In this document: piece after piece, positions 36,603 through 44,214 of the stretch | Numbering within the stretch: the stretch's first letter is position 1 | Layout: each line of letters begins with the position of its first letter | NCBI RefSeq assembly: GCF_019457515.1 | Contig: NZ_CP080421.1 | Coordinates: 3,596,001 to 3,660,000 of the forward strand | Reading direction: 5' to 3' | Source of the DNA: Shewanella mesophila | GTDB taxonomy: Bacteria > Pseudomonadota > Gammaproteobacteria > Enterobacterales > Shewanellaceae | DNA: 64,000 bases | Notes under the pieces: model-generated | Seen by the model: the letters and a program-made list of their open reading frames with translations, nothing else | Told to the model about the DNA's origin: nothing | The model's database searches: none | Position numbers and translations under genes: made by a program

Positions 36603-36941
36603 ATGGGAAAACGAGATAAATTGCAAAAATTTAGAGAGAAAATACTCAATAAATCATATAGCCGTTTCCGTAGAGTCAGCAGTGTTATCTTTTATAGTTT
36701 AGTTTCTTTACTAACTGTTTTTGCTGTGGGGTTTGTTATATTCACAATTCCAGGGTTAGAAACGAGAGAAAGTTTTTTTTGGTTAGCACTGTTTGGTGCT
36801 GTACTTCAGCTAATAATAATTTGGTATCTTTATTACTCGGGCGATGTTCCTTCATTTGCTAGAAATGCAATTTATGGTTGTATCATGCTGGGTAATATGT
36901 GGCTTTGTTTATTTATGTTTTCCTTAAAGCCATTGGAGTAG
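36603..36941 (+). CDS. Cassette gene: small membrane protein
   Basis: 112 residues; basic N-terminus (GKRDKLQKFREKILNKSYSR) and three membrane helices (about 28-50, 57-78, 86-108). Family not recognised. It is followed after 18 bases by an integron attC site and has no promoter-like spacing from the repeat before it, so it looks like a gene cassette. AT-richer than the core genes. Confidence 0.6.
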   Translation: MGKRDKLQKFREKILNKSYSRFRRVSSVIFYSLVSLLTVFAVGFVIFTIPGLETRESFFWLALFGAVLQLIIIWYLYYSGDVPSFARNAIYGCIMLGNMWLCLFMFSLKPLE

Positions 36942-36959
36942 TGTAATGATCAAGCTATC

Positions 36960-37064
36960 ACATAACCAACGGCTCCACCGGACAAATTTCCGCTGTCACC
37001 TTTTGTGCAAAAAGACGCACAAAAGCCGCCATCAAAAATTTGCGCGGTGAGGCGGGCGTTAAGT
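36960..37064 (+). other. Integron attC site (105 bp)
   Basis: ACATAAC (36960-36966) is the inverse core box and GTTAAGT (37058-37064) fits GTTRRRY exactly. Inside, AACG/CGTT and CTC-C-ACCG/CGGTGAG pair with one unpaired C, the kind of extra-helical base that defines attC strand choice. The long tip includes TTTTGTGC/GCACAAAA. It separates two short ORFs, the next starting seven bases after the core. Confidence 0.8.
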
Positions 37065-37070
37065 GTCACT

Positions 37071-37379
37071 ATGGAAATCGAAGAAATATCTAAAATTGAA
37101 ATATTAGAAAATGGTGAAATGTTTGTCGTGCTTGCTAGCGGCGGCAAGCCTATGTATCAATATATTTATCGAGAGGCAGCTGAAGTTTATTGGGATAATG
37201 AAGCAAAAGGTTTCAAAGCTCCCGTACCAAGAAAATGGACTAACACAGACTGGTTTAAGCAAATTGTCAGTGTTGCAGCTTCTGGATTGGCCATTACATT
37301 AAGGCTGTCAAATTCCACAGTTTGGGTTAATGTTCCAGAGCAAACAAAGACAGAAATATGTAATGTGAAAAACACTTAA
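37071..37379 (+). CDS. Cassette gene: hypothetical protein
   Basis: 102 residues, no signal peptide or helix, no family recognised: begins MEIEEISKIEILENGEMFVV and contains AEVYWDNEAKGFKAPVPRKW. The ATG at 37071 comes seven bases after an attC core, as is usual in cassettes; the frame is open further upstream only through the attC. Its stop codon lies in the inverse core box of the next attC, which is interrupted by a group II intron. Confidence 0.65.
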   Translation: MEIEEISKIEILENGEMFVVLASGGKPMYQYIYREAAEVYWDNEAKGFKAPVPRKWTNTDWFKQIVSVAASGLAITLRLSNSTVWVNVPEQTKTEICNVKNT

Positions 37380-38640
37380 TCGGGTAGCCGGAGGTATCTA
37401 GCCTCCAGCCCCCACACCACCCTGCATGCGGCTCCGCACACGACTAAATGGATTAGGAGGTAGGGCGAAGCAGGATGCCAGAGCTGAAGGCGGTTCATTT
37501 AGAACGCCTAACGAAACTTTCTGGTTAGCTTCTTGGTTTCGAGAGTGAACTGCGATCCATCCATCTCTCAGTGAATATAATCCCGCCTTCTTAAGATAAT
37601 CATTACTCAGTGCTTGCTGTATCCCCGGTGTTTTCGAGCTTCGCCACGGCCCTTTACTTGTGATCCCACAAGCAACAGCTGATTGGATCCTGACGCCACG
37701 TTTAAGTAAGTTCTGCACCTTAGTCCGTGGTTTTCGCCACTGACGCCAGTAGCACATACGTACTCGACGACGGATCCAATGATCGAGTTTGACACACCCT
37801 TGGTAAGCGTTAGCTATGCCAAAGTAGTTTATCCAGCCTTGCATGTATTGCCGCACTTTAAACAGCTGATAACCCATGCTTACACCCCAGTTTCGGTTCG
37901 TCAGCCGTCTCATCTTTTGTTTGAAAATGTGCAATGTTTTAGCATGCCACTGGATCTTACCTCGGTTAAATGTAAACCCAAGAAACTTGCTTTGACCTAC
38001 CTTAACCACTTGGCTTTTCTGTTCATTAACAACCAGTTTTAGCTTAGTCGCAAGGTATTGAGTAATGCTCTTGAGTACCCGCTCTCCCGCTCGAATAGAC
38101 TTTACCAAAATGATAAAGTCGTCCGCGTAGCGGGCGAATTTATGCCCTCGGCTTTCCAGCTCTTTATCCAGACTATCCAACATAATGTTTGATAGTAATG
38201 GCGAGAGTGGACCGCCTTGAGGCACGCCTTCAAAGCTTACTTCAAATTGGTCATTGACCATCACACCAGCTCGAAGGTATTTACCAATAAGCGCCAACAG
38301 ACGCTTATCCTGCACCTTGCTCCTAAGTTGAGTCATCAAGAGATCATGATTAACTCGGTCAAAGAACTTAGACAGATCAACATCGACGGCAAATTTGCGT
38401 TTCTGTTTGATGATATCCCTTACTTGCAGTACCGCTTGTTTGGCATTTCTGTTCGGCCTAAAACCAAAGCTGTTGGTCGAGAAGAATGGGTCAAACAGTG
38501 GCGTGAGTATTTGCGCAATCGCTTGCTGTATGACACGGTCAATGACATTTGGGCTCCCCAATTTGCGTTTACCGCCATCGGGTTTGTCGATCTCAACACG
38601 CCTGACCGCTGAAGGTTGGTATTCACCTTGCCCATGGTTG
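37380..38640 (-). mobile_element. Group IIC-attC intron remnant, 5'-truncated
   Basis: On the minus strand the reverse-transcriptase frame is followed by domain V/VI-like sequence (GTGCGGAGCCGCATGCAGGG, then GGCTGGAGG-CTAGATA-CCTCCGGC) and ends ...CTACCCGAT directly against TAAGTG, the lower strand of an attC inverse core (GTTAAGTG). Group IIC-attC introns insert into the bottom strand of attC sites, opposite to cassette orientation, which fits. The 5' end of the intron is lost at about 38640. Confidence 0.75.
37398..38640 (-). pseudogene. Group II intron reverse transcriptase/maturase, N-terminally truncated
   Basis: The frame reads GEYQPSAVRRVEIDKPDGG just before the first Met (38561) and continues VIDRVIQQAIAQILTPLFD, FGFRPNRNAKQAV, FEGVPQGGPLSPLLSN and the catalytic RYADDFIIL, then a maturase region and the RKPRT...KGPWRSSKTPGIQQALSN tail typical of IIC-attC introns. 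About 70-80 N-terminal residues (RT-0) are missing: upstream of 38640 the DNA belongs to another element. Palm domain intact, but the truncated protein and intron are unlikely to move. Confidence 0.8.
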
Positions 38641-38882
38641 ATGAGACAGGCAGAGTTATTCGTAGTGACAAACGTGGAGTTATTTCGTCGAGTGCAGAAA
38701 ACATCCTCAGTCGCTTGAATATACCGTCAGCAAATTGGCTCAAAATTGTCACGGAGTTTGGTCAATTGTTCCACGGCCCTGTTGGTACATTGGAGGAATT
38801 TAGCCGATACTGCGAACACCTCAACAAGCGACGACGGCACTTTTCAAGCAGCTGCAAGTATATGCAAAACCACTCACTCTAA
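38641..38882 (+). pseudogene. C-terminal fragment of a Y1 transposase (REP-associated type)
   Basis: The plus-strand frame reads DETGRVIRSDKRGVISSSAE, LSRLNIPSANWLKIVTEFG, QLFHGPVGTLEEFSRYCEHL then NKRRRHF before its stop. This is the C-terminal part of long TnpA_REP-like (IS200-related, tyrosine/HUH) transposases. The catalytic N-terminal part is missing; the fragment is joined directly to the truncated intron. Confidence 0.6.
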
Positions 38883-39017
38883 ATGTTACAAAAACATCGA
38901 CTTTCCTTAGACGAAATTGCTGAGTTAACCATCTGCACTTATTAGAAAGCTATTTCAACCAAATTTCATCATTTCCTACAAATTTCGATAGAAGGTTCTC
39001 TTTCGCGAGGAGGATTC

Positions 39018-39077
39018 ATGATAAGAATACGACTAAGTATTGAAATCGCGCTTTTAGCTCGTTATGTTGTTGATTAG
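39018..39077 (+). pseudogene. Very short frame with strong ribosome site
   Basis: GAGGAGG at 39007-39013 precedes ATG at 39018; the frame gives MIRIRLSIEIALLARYVVD and stops. Placed just before the cytochrome remnant, it may be the old translation start of that gene left after a deletion, or a small peptide. Confidence 0.3.
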
Positions 39078-39095
39078 CAATGGCTGGCTAATAAC

Positions 39096-39259
39096 TTACT
39101 AAACTGGCAAAGAAAACGGCAAATATGCAGCCAACTAACCCACATAAAAACCGTCACTTTGACACAGAAACCACTTGTAGCAACTGTCATAACGTTCACG
39201 AAAAATCACAAAACTACTGTGAAGGTTGTCACGCTCGTTTTAACTTCGTAGTACCGTAA
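39096..39259 (+). pseudogene. C-terminal remnant of a multihaem cytochrome c
   Basis: In-frame residues LAKKTANMQPTNPHKNRHFD, ETTCSNCHNVHEKSQNYCEG then CHARFNFVVP. Two CXXCH haem sites (CSNCH, CEGCH) and the ending resemble the tail of small tetrahaem cytochromes/flavocytochrome subunits of Shewanella fumarate-reductase-like systems. The upstream portion is lost. A good terminator still follows. Confidence 0.65.
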
Positions 39260-39295
39260 GCTGGCTAAGAGCATTTAACCACTTCATCTACAATA

Positions 39296-39326
39296 AAAAC
39301 CACCCGCGTTAAAGGGTGGTTTTTTT
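39296..39326 (+). terminator. Intrinsic terminator of the lost cytochrome gene
   Basis: AAAACCACCC (39296-39305) pairs with GGGTGGTTTT (39314-39323), 8-base loop, T-run. From here to 39582 no gene is seen. Confidence 0.85.
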
Positions 39327-39582
39327 ATAACGCTGAGCTCAATAACTCACACTCCAGTATCTCCCATTTTCCACAAATGCAACTGATTGCCCTTTTATCC
39401 AGCTCCCCTCTGCTTAACTGCTAAGTAGCTCAGTTTGTTAGTGCTCCATCCACTTGCTTCGGTTACGTTTGAGAACATTCTTATCTGCTGAGTGGCCATG
39501 AAGGTCGTCCTTTCCTTATGGCTGACGCTTTTACTTCAACCGAGGTGTGCACAGTTGCCCCTTATGCAATGGTGCAGTCACA

Positions 39583-40128
39583 TTAGGCGAGCACTTTCCT
39601 AACTTGCTCAACAATGTGGCTCTCATTAAGGGGCTTACCGTTCATGGTTTGTGTGCTTAATAAGCCTAACATCAAGGTATACAATGAAGCTCGGTGCTCT
39701 AGAGAGACGTACCGCTCTAACATAGACATATACTTTTGATTGGCGAGTAACATGCATGGATCACTCGCTACGTTTTCTTGCCCAATAACATCGATATAAT
39801 CGAAGACCAACTTCATTTCCTGGAAGAATCGAGGCGCTATCTGATTAAATATTAATATAAAATTTTCAATGCGCTGCTCGTCGCTAGCGTCAGGCAACGC
39901 TGGCCGTTCAAACAAGACATTTGCATCAAAATTCACACTCGCCTCTGTCGCAGCTCGGAATAGCTCATTTTTACTTTTATAGTAATGGTAAACGGCGCTT
40001 TTGCTCATCCCGAGTTGTTCACATAACTGTCTCATTCCAACATTTTTATAGCCAAATTCAAGGAACACTTCGGTGGCTTTTAGCGCAATCTCTTGTCTTT
40101 TTTTGTCATGGTCGACAATTTTAGGCAT
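39583..40128 (-). CDS. TetR family repressor
   Basis: 181 residues. HTH at 10-55 (ATEVFLEFGYKNVGMRQLCE, LGMSKSAVYHYYKSKNELFR), helical ligand domain after. Divergent to an SDR gene 141 bases away; the shared region carries two similar 14-bp palindromes, so autoregulation and control of the SDR gene are likely. Ligand unknown. Confidence 0.88.
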   Translation of the reverse strand: MPKIVDHDKKRQEIALKATEVFLEFGYKNVGMRQLCEQLGMSKSAVYHYYKSKNELFRAATEASVNFDANVLFERPALPDASDEQRIENFILIFNQIAPRFFQEMKLVFDYIDVIGQENVASDPCMLLANQKYMSMLERYVSLEHRASLYTLMLGLLSTQTMNGKPLNESHIVEQVRKVLA

Positions 40129-40182
40129 CTATTGATCTCGATTATCTAAGTTCTACAAACTATATCACAACTCACATTTATT

Positions 40183-40252
40183 AGACCAACCGGACTATAA
40201 AACCCTTTACCTTAAATGGCGAATGCATTAACTTATAAAGACCACCTGGTCT
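40183..40252. promoter_or_regulatory. Two TetR-type operator candidates
   Basis: AGACCACCTGGTCT (40239-40252) is a palindrome (AGACCA/TGGTCT) and AGACCAACCGGACT (40183-40196) is a degenerate relative with partly matching arms. The first overlaps the region just before the SDR gene start, the second is nearer the TetR gene start. Confidence 0.65.
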
Positions 40253-40269
40253 AAATAAGGTTTTTGGCG

Positions 40270-41136
40270 ATGAAAACAAATCCTCGAATACTCGTTGCGG
40301 GTTCTACAGGCTATCTAGGCAAGCATATTATTGAGCAATTACTGTTCAAAAAAGCCGATTTCATCGCATTCGCAAGAAGCAAGGAAAAGCTACTCGATAT
40401 AGGTTTAGATGAGTCTCAAGTGTTATTGGCGCAAGTCACCAATCCAGATGAAGTGCGCGGAGTATGCGATGGCGTCGATGTGGTGATTTCATGCTTAGGT
40501 ATCACTCGGCAAAAAGATGGCCTTAGCTATATGGATGTGGATTATCAAGCCAACCTTAATCTACTCGAAGAAGCCAAGCGCGCTGGAGTAAAAAAGTTTA
40601 TCTATGTATCTGCTTTCAATGCACAAAAGTACCCACAAGTTAGGCTATTGAGTGCAAAAGAGCGCTTTGCAAATATACTGTTGAAATCTAACGATATAGT
40701 GCCATGCGTGATTCGTCCAAACGGATTTTTTTCTGATATAACAGAGATTTACAACATGGCAAAAGCAGGTAGAGTATATGCTTTTGGAGATGGAAACGTT
40801 CGCCTGAACCCTATTCACGGCGAGGATCTCGCTAACTTCTGTCTAGAAGCTATAGATAAGACTGAAACCGAGTTAGCAGTTGGCGGACCTGATGTGCTGT
40901 CTGTCAATGAGATAGCACTTTTGGCTTTTAATTCATTACACAAACCAGAACGAGTGACTCACTTACCTGACAGCTTACGCCTTTTATCACTTAATATTGT
41001 CAAACGGTTACCTGAAAAATGGGGTGGGCCAGCTGAGTTTTTCTTAACCATGTTGGAAAGCGATGCCATTGCTCCCCAACATGGTTGCCATCGACTTAAG
41101 GGTTACTTTAATGAACTCTCAGAAAACGAGTCGTAG
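40270..41136 (+). CDS. NAD(P)-binding SDR family (NmrA-like) oxidoreductase
   Basis: 288 residues from ATG 40270 (AAGG upstream; TTG 40264 also possible). N-terminal Rossmann motif GSTGYLGKHI, then DVVISCLGITRQKDG and a YVSAFNAQKYP segment typical of atypical extended SDRs that act on or sense NAD(P). The classical YxxxK pair is not evident. Probably controlled by the divergent TetR regulator. Substrate unknown. Confidence 0.8.
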   Translation: MKTNPRILVAGSTGYLGKHIIEQLLFKKADFIAFARSKEKLLDIGLDESQVLLAQVTNPDEVRGVCDGVDVVISCLGITRQKDGLSYMDVDYQANLNLLEEAKRAGVKKFIYVSAFNAQKYPQVRLLSAKERFANILLKSNDIVPCVIRPNGFFSDITEIYNMAKAGRVYAFGDGNVRLNPIHGEDLANFCLEAIDKTETELAVGGPDVLSVNEIALLAFNSLHKPERVTHLPDSLRLLSLNIVKRLPEKWGGPAEFFLTMLESDAIAPQHGCHRLKGYFNELSENES

Positions 41137-41334
41137 TGGCAAAAACAAATGTTCTTCCAACCCAGAGCAAAAGTCATTTGATTCCAGCCAAACTGACAAG
41201 GGCCTGTAAAAGGTTGCGGTTTTCTCTCTTTAAGATCTAGAGTCAAGACACCTACTCCTTGAGCCGTTTCCTCAGTTTAACTTACCCTGTTAGGTAATTG
41301 GATGCATCTTCTGATCTGCATGGATGTGAAAGAA

Positions 41335-41612
41335 CGACGTATGTGCAGATACGCCGGTGGCACGCTGTGCGCCCTCTGACCTCCAAGGAGGAGGAAATGC
41401 CAGAATTGTAGTGGTCAACTAAAATTGGCCCTGGCTGCTCTGCAGTTTCATCTGACCTATATGGATGTAGGGAATGCCGAAAAATGTCTGGAACATTTTC
41501 GGCCATAATTTCGAAGGCCAAAACTGCGCTTACACCTATCTCTAACGCTTCTTCGATTTGGCGGTATTTGGAGCTAGTAGCGAATCTAAAGGCTGGGTTA
41601 TTTTGCCCCATT
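41335..41612 (+). repeat. Modular hairpin repeat, copy 4
   Basis: TATGTGCAGATACGC at the left and GCGCTTACACC...CTTCTTCGATTT at the right match the ends of copies 1-3; the right part TTTCGAAGGCCAAAAC is also shared with copies 1 and 3. Inner hairpins CCTATA-TGGA-TGTAGG and AAAATGT-CTGGA-ACATTTT. The region 41137-41334 holds only partial repeat similarity. Plus and minus ORFs here are open by chance. Confidence 0.6.
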
Positions 41613-41682
41613 GCGCGTTTGTACATGTACTAATTCATATAATTATTTTTTATCAATCAGTTATGTATTCACGATTTGAGAT

Positions 41683-41825
41683 AATAGGTTTGGAAAACGC
41701 GCATGCGCGTTTTTCTAGATGGTATATTTAGCAAAATGCTGATAAGTTCATTACATACAGATAGTTAGCTGTGCGCGTTTTCACTGGTCCAACGAGGTAA
41801 ACGCGCATGCGCACTAATAAAATGT
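41683..41825 (+). repeat. 150-bp repeat with GCGCATGCGC palindromes, copy B
   Basis: Second copy of the element at 36435-36587, same orientation: AATAGGTTTGGAAAACGCGC at the left, ATGCTGATAAGTTCATTACA in the middle, GGTAAACGCGCATGCGCACT at the right. It precedes the second cassette block, as copy A precedes the first. Between 41826 and 42104 there is no intact gene; a short frame there ends KALAKARKAKLSKRPAIDFK and may be a gene remnant. Confidence 0.75.
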
Positions 41826-42104
41826 TCTTGACCTGCGGTAGACGATTTTTAGCAAAAAAGAAGTGATATTTAAGTCTAGCCGAAGGAATAGATAGAGCCA
41901 AACGCGATGGAAGAAACGCCTCATTTATGATAGCTTGAAGGCACTTGCTAAGGCTCGTAAAGCGAAGCTTTCAAAGAGACCTGCAATTGACTTCAAGTAA
42001 AGCAGCGATGCTTCCCTCACGCCGCAGGGGGCATAAATTAAGCCCCAAGGGCATGGAATAAGAGCTCACGGATTGAGTAGCGATAACCTCCTCTCTCCGA
42101 AAGT

Positions 42105-42156
42105 AAAGAACAAGCCGTTACACGAGACCTTCGGCTCGTGAACTAAATCGTTAAGA
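42105..42156 (+). other. Possible short attC-like site
   Basis: GTT-A-CACGAG (42117-42126) pairs with CTCGTG-AAC (42135-42143) leaving one unpaired A, and GTTAAGA (42150-42156) is one base off GTTRRRY. The next cassette ORF starts five bases later. The inverse core box (AAAGAAC) is poor, so this is tentative. Confidence 0.4.
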
Positions 42157-42160
42157 GCCT

Positions 42161-42445
42161 ATGAGATACATAGACGTAGAGTGGAAGCATGATTTCAAAG
42201 ATGAGCCTACAAGGCTTGTCTCAGAAATTGGAGCGGATGATTACGAAACAAGAAAATTGGAGTTCTTTCCTGATGGCTCAGTTGGCTTTGCTTTCGAATC
42301 AACAGAAAGCCTCAATACGAGGCTAGGTACTGATGTTGTGCCGCCCTTAGAAGAAATAAACTCACAACAAGAGTTTCGGGGGAAAACAATATCAAAAAAG
42401 CAATTCGAGTTGCTTTGGCAAGAGTATGTGCCAAGTAGCTCTTAA
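42161..42445 (+). CDS. Cassette gene: DUF6881-like protein
   Basis: 94 residues: starts MRYIDVEWKHDFKDEPTRLV, then ETRKLEFFPDGSVGFA and ISKKQFELLWQEYV. This layout matches the DUF6881 proteins that are frequent in integron cassettes and secreted-toxin neighbourhoods; function unproven. The stop codon lies inside the attC that follows. Confidence 0.65.
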   Translation: MRYIDVEWKHDFKDEPTRLVSEIGADDYETRKLEFFPDGSVGFAFESTESLNTRLGTDVVPPLEEINSQQEFRGKTISKKQFELLWQEYVPSSS

Positions 42446-42498
42446 CAAGTTTAGGCAAGCGACGCCAAAAAGCGGCGCGCCTGCTAAAAGCGTTAGGT
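42440..42498 (+). other. Integron attC site (59 bp)
   Basis: TCTTAAC (42440-42446) and GTTAGGT (42492-42498, exact GTTRRRY). Between them TTTA-G-GCA-A-GCG-A-CGCC and GGCG-CGC-C-TGC-TAAA form a stem with unpaired bases, the standard attC design. The gene before ends within it and the next gene begins 20 bases after. Confidence 0.9.
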
Positions 42499-42517
42499 TT
42501 TTAAAGGAGTAAGGCTT

Positions 42518-42859
42518 TTGAATTCAATTAGGAAGATTATATTAATTAGTTTGTTTTTACCATTTGCAGCTTTCGCAGAAGGTAAAATTGGAATTGCCGC
42601 AGGTGTGTCTGTTGATGGATTCTTTAGTCCTGAAATAACCGAGTTTAAAATTAATGAAGTTCATTCTGGATCCCCAGCAGAAAAAGCTGGAGTTACAGTG
42701 GGTCAATTAGTTATTGAACTTGATGGTTGCAAGATTCCTGGCTGTCCAGCGGCTAAAGCTAAAAAACTAATGGATAAAGAAACAGGTGAAATATTACCAT
42801 TGCTTGTCAAAAACTTAGATGGAAGTGAAGTTTTGCTGAAAATCCATGTCGGTGAGTAA
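42518..42859 (+). CDS. Cassette gene: exported single-PDZ protein
   Basis: 113 residues from TTG 42518 with AAGGAG eight bases upstream. Signal peptide IRKIILISLFLPFAAFA, then a PDZ-like domain: EITEFKINEVHSGSPAEKAG, VTVGQLVIELDG. Two Cys (GCKIPGC) could form a disulfide in the periplasm. A stand-alone secreted PDZ domain would bind peptides or C-termini; no protease domain present. Confidence 0.7.
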   Translation: MNSIRKIILISLFLPFAAFAEGKIGIAAGVSVDGFFSPEITEFKINEVHSGSPAEKAGVTVGQLVIELDGCKIPGCPAAKAKKLMDKETGEILPLLVKNLDGSEVLLKIHVGE

Positions 42860-42861
42860 AA

Positions 42862-42917
42862 ACCTAACAAATAAGGATAGGCCGCGCGCAGCCGCGTCCT
42901 TATCCCGAGTGTTGAAC
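42862..42917 (+). other. Integron attC site (56 bp)
   Basis: ACCTAAC (42862-42868) fits RYYYAAC exactly and GTTGAAC (42911-42917) fits GTTRRRY exactly. ATAAGGA/TCCTTAT and CCGCG/CGCGG-type pairing lie between. Directly after the core (AAG at 42918-42920) begins the IS91-like element. Confidence 0.92.
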
Positions 42918-43116
42918 AAGCCCGATTGATACCTTTAATTGTAAATAACAGATCGAGAGTTCGGTCTGTTTGAATGATTGGTCAGTAGTTTGTTTTCACC
43001 AGAACATATCTAGCCCTTAGCAAAGCAGCCAATTAGACAAGTCCCGCTATATCAGTGTGTTGTATTTACTCCCCTTCTTTTAACTCAGTGTTACCGTTAT
43101 CCTTATTCTTCCTGCG

Positions 43117-44214
43117 CTAGGCTGTGAACATTGAACTCGTCGGTCGTCTGTTGAGATGAATGCCCATGAAGCGCATCGGCTGACGGCAGCAAGGACAAGT
43201 GCGGTTCACCACAGTACGCTTTAGCTCTGGCACTTCCAGACTTCCTACTACTTGAGGCAGCGCACCAGCAACCGCAAGCATTAGCTGGATCTGCTGACGG
43301 ATCTTTCGACTGCTACCTTGCAACAAGCCATAATCTCTGACTCGTCGTAGCCCTTTGGGTAATACGTGTTGCAGCACTAACCATAAGAACTTCACCGTAG
43401 CTAAGGTACGTATTTTTGTCGTTTTACTCTGGCTGTCTTGATACTTAAAGCTGACTTGGCCATCTATGTCGCTGATAATATCCTTATCGGGTAATACACC
43501 GCGATAGAGGTATCGGGACAGGTACTTTAGAGCTGGTAAGCCTTTGCCCACATGCAGGCAATCGACTACCCACTTCTTAGGCAGGTGTTCTGGTAACATG
43601 ATGTTGAGTTTTTCGGTCAGTTGTTTAAGCAATCTTGCTTTCCACACAGTGGCGAGATTAAAAGCGTTGAACAGATATTTACCTCTGCTTTTCAACCACT
43701 GATTTTTGGCTTTGTTGAAGCTACCTGCGGGAATGATGAAGTGAATATGCGGATGGTAGTCTCTACGCCTGTTGTGGGTATGCAGTACGCCAGTAAAGCC
43801 AACCTCTCCACCGAGTTGCTTTGAGTTTTTTGCGAATGCTTTTAGCACGCTGGCAGCTACAGAAAACATAGCTTGATAGCTCAACTCAGGTTGATGTTTT
43901 GCAATGACTCGAAGCTCAAAAGGTAGGGTAAAAGTCACCATGTAATACTCAACGGGCAGTAGTTTAGCTTGCTGCTTGTTGAGCCAATCTGTCGTGGTGT
44001 TGTGCTGGCATAGAGGGCAGCTCCGGTGACCACATGAGAGTGGATAATCAGTGGTATGAGTACAACTCTGACAGGCCCAATGACTCGTGCGTTCAGTATT
44101 GGTGCGACAGCTGAGCATCGAATAAATGGCTTGTCGCATCGCGGTTGTTATCTGTTGCTCGTATGCCTGATTAAACGCATCTAGATGGTCACGTAAAATA
44201 TCGATGAACTTCAT
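43117..44214 (-). CDS. IS91 family transposase
   Basis: 365 residues from ATG 44214. N-terminal zinc finger (CQSCTHTTDYPLSCGHRSCP, then LC), HUH motif HPHIHFIIP at about 155-163, Y2 motif YLSRYLYRG with two tyrosines, and a C-terminal CPCCRQP zinc knuckle. These enzymes move DNA by single-strand rolling-circle transposition. The start overlaps the recombinase stop by four bases (ATGA), so they are translationally coupled. All key residues present; looks active. Confidence 0.9.
   Translation of the reverse strand: MKFIDILRDHLDAFNQAYEQQITTAMRQAIYSMLSCRTNTERTSHWACQSCTHTTDYPLSCGHRSCPLCQHNTTTDWLNKQQAKLLPVEYYMVTFTLPFELRVIAKHQPELSYQAMFSVAASVLKAFAKNSKQLGGEVGFTGVLHTHNRRRDYHPHIHFIIPAGSFNKAKNQWLKSRGKYLFNAFNLATVWKARLLKQLTEKLNIMLPEHLPKKWVVDCLHVGKGLPALKYLSRYLYRGVLPDKDIISDIDGQVSFKYQDSQSKTTKIRTLATVKFLWLVLQHVLPKGLRRVRDYGLLQGSSRKIRQQIQLMLAVAGALPQVVGSLEVPELKRTVVNRTCPCCRQPMRFMGIHLNRRPTSSMFTA

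Noticed and set aside
38420..38752. Frames opposite to or shifted from the RT gene
   Set aside because: They are shadows of the RT and transposase remnants; the RT frame carries the conserved motifs.
41282..41626. 114-residue ORF on the minus strand in the repeat region
   Set aside because: It lies wholly across hairpin repeat copy 4, has no ribosome site and no protein-like pattern.
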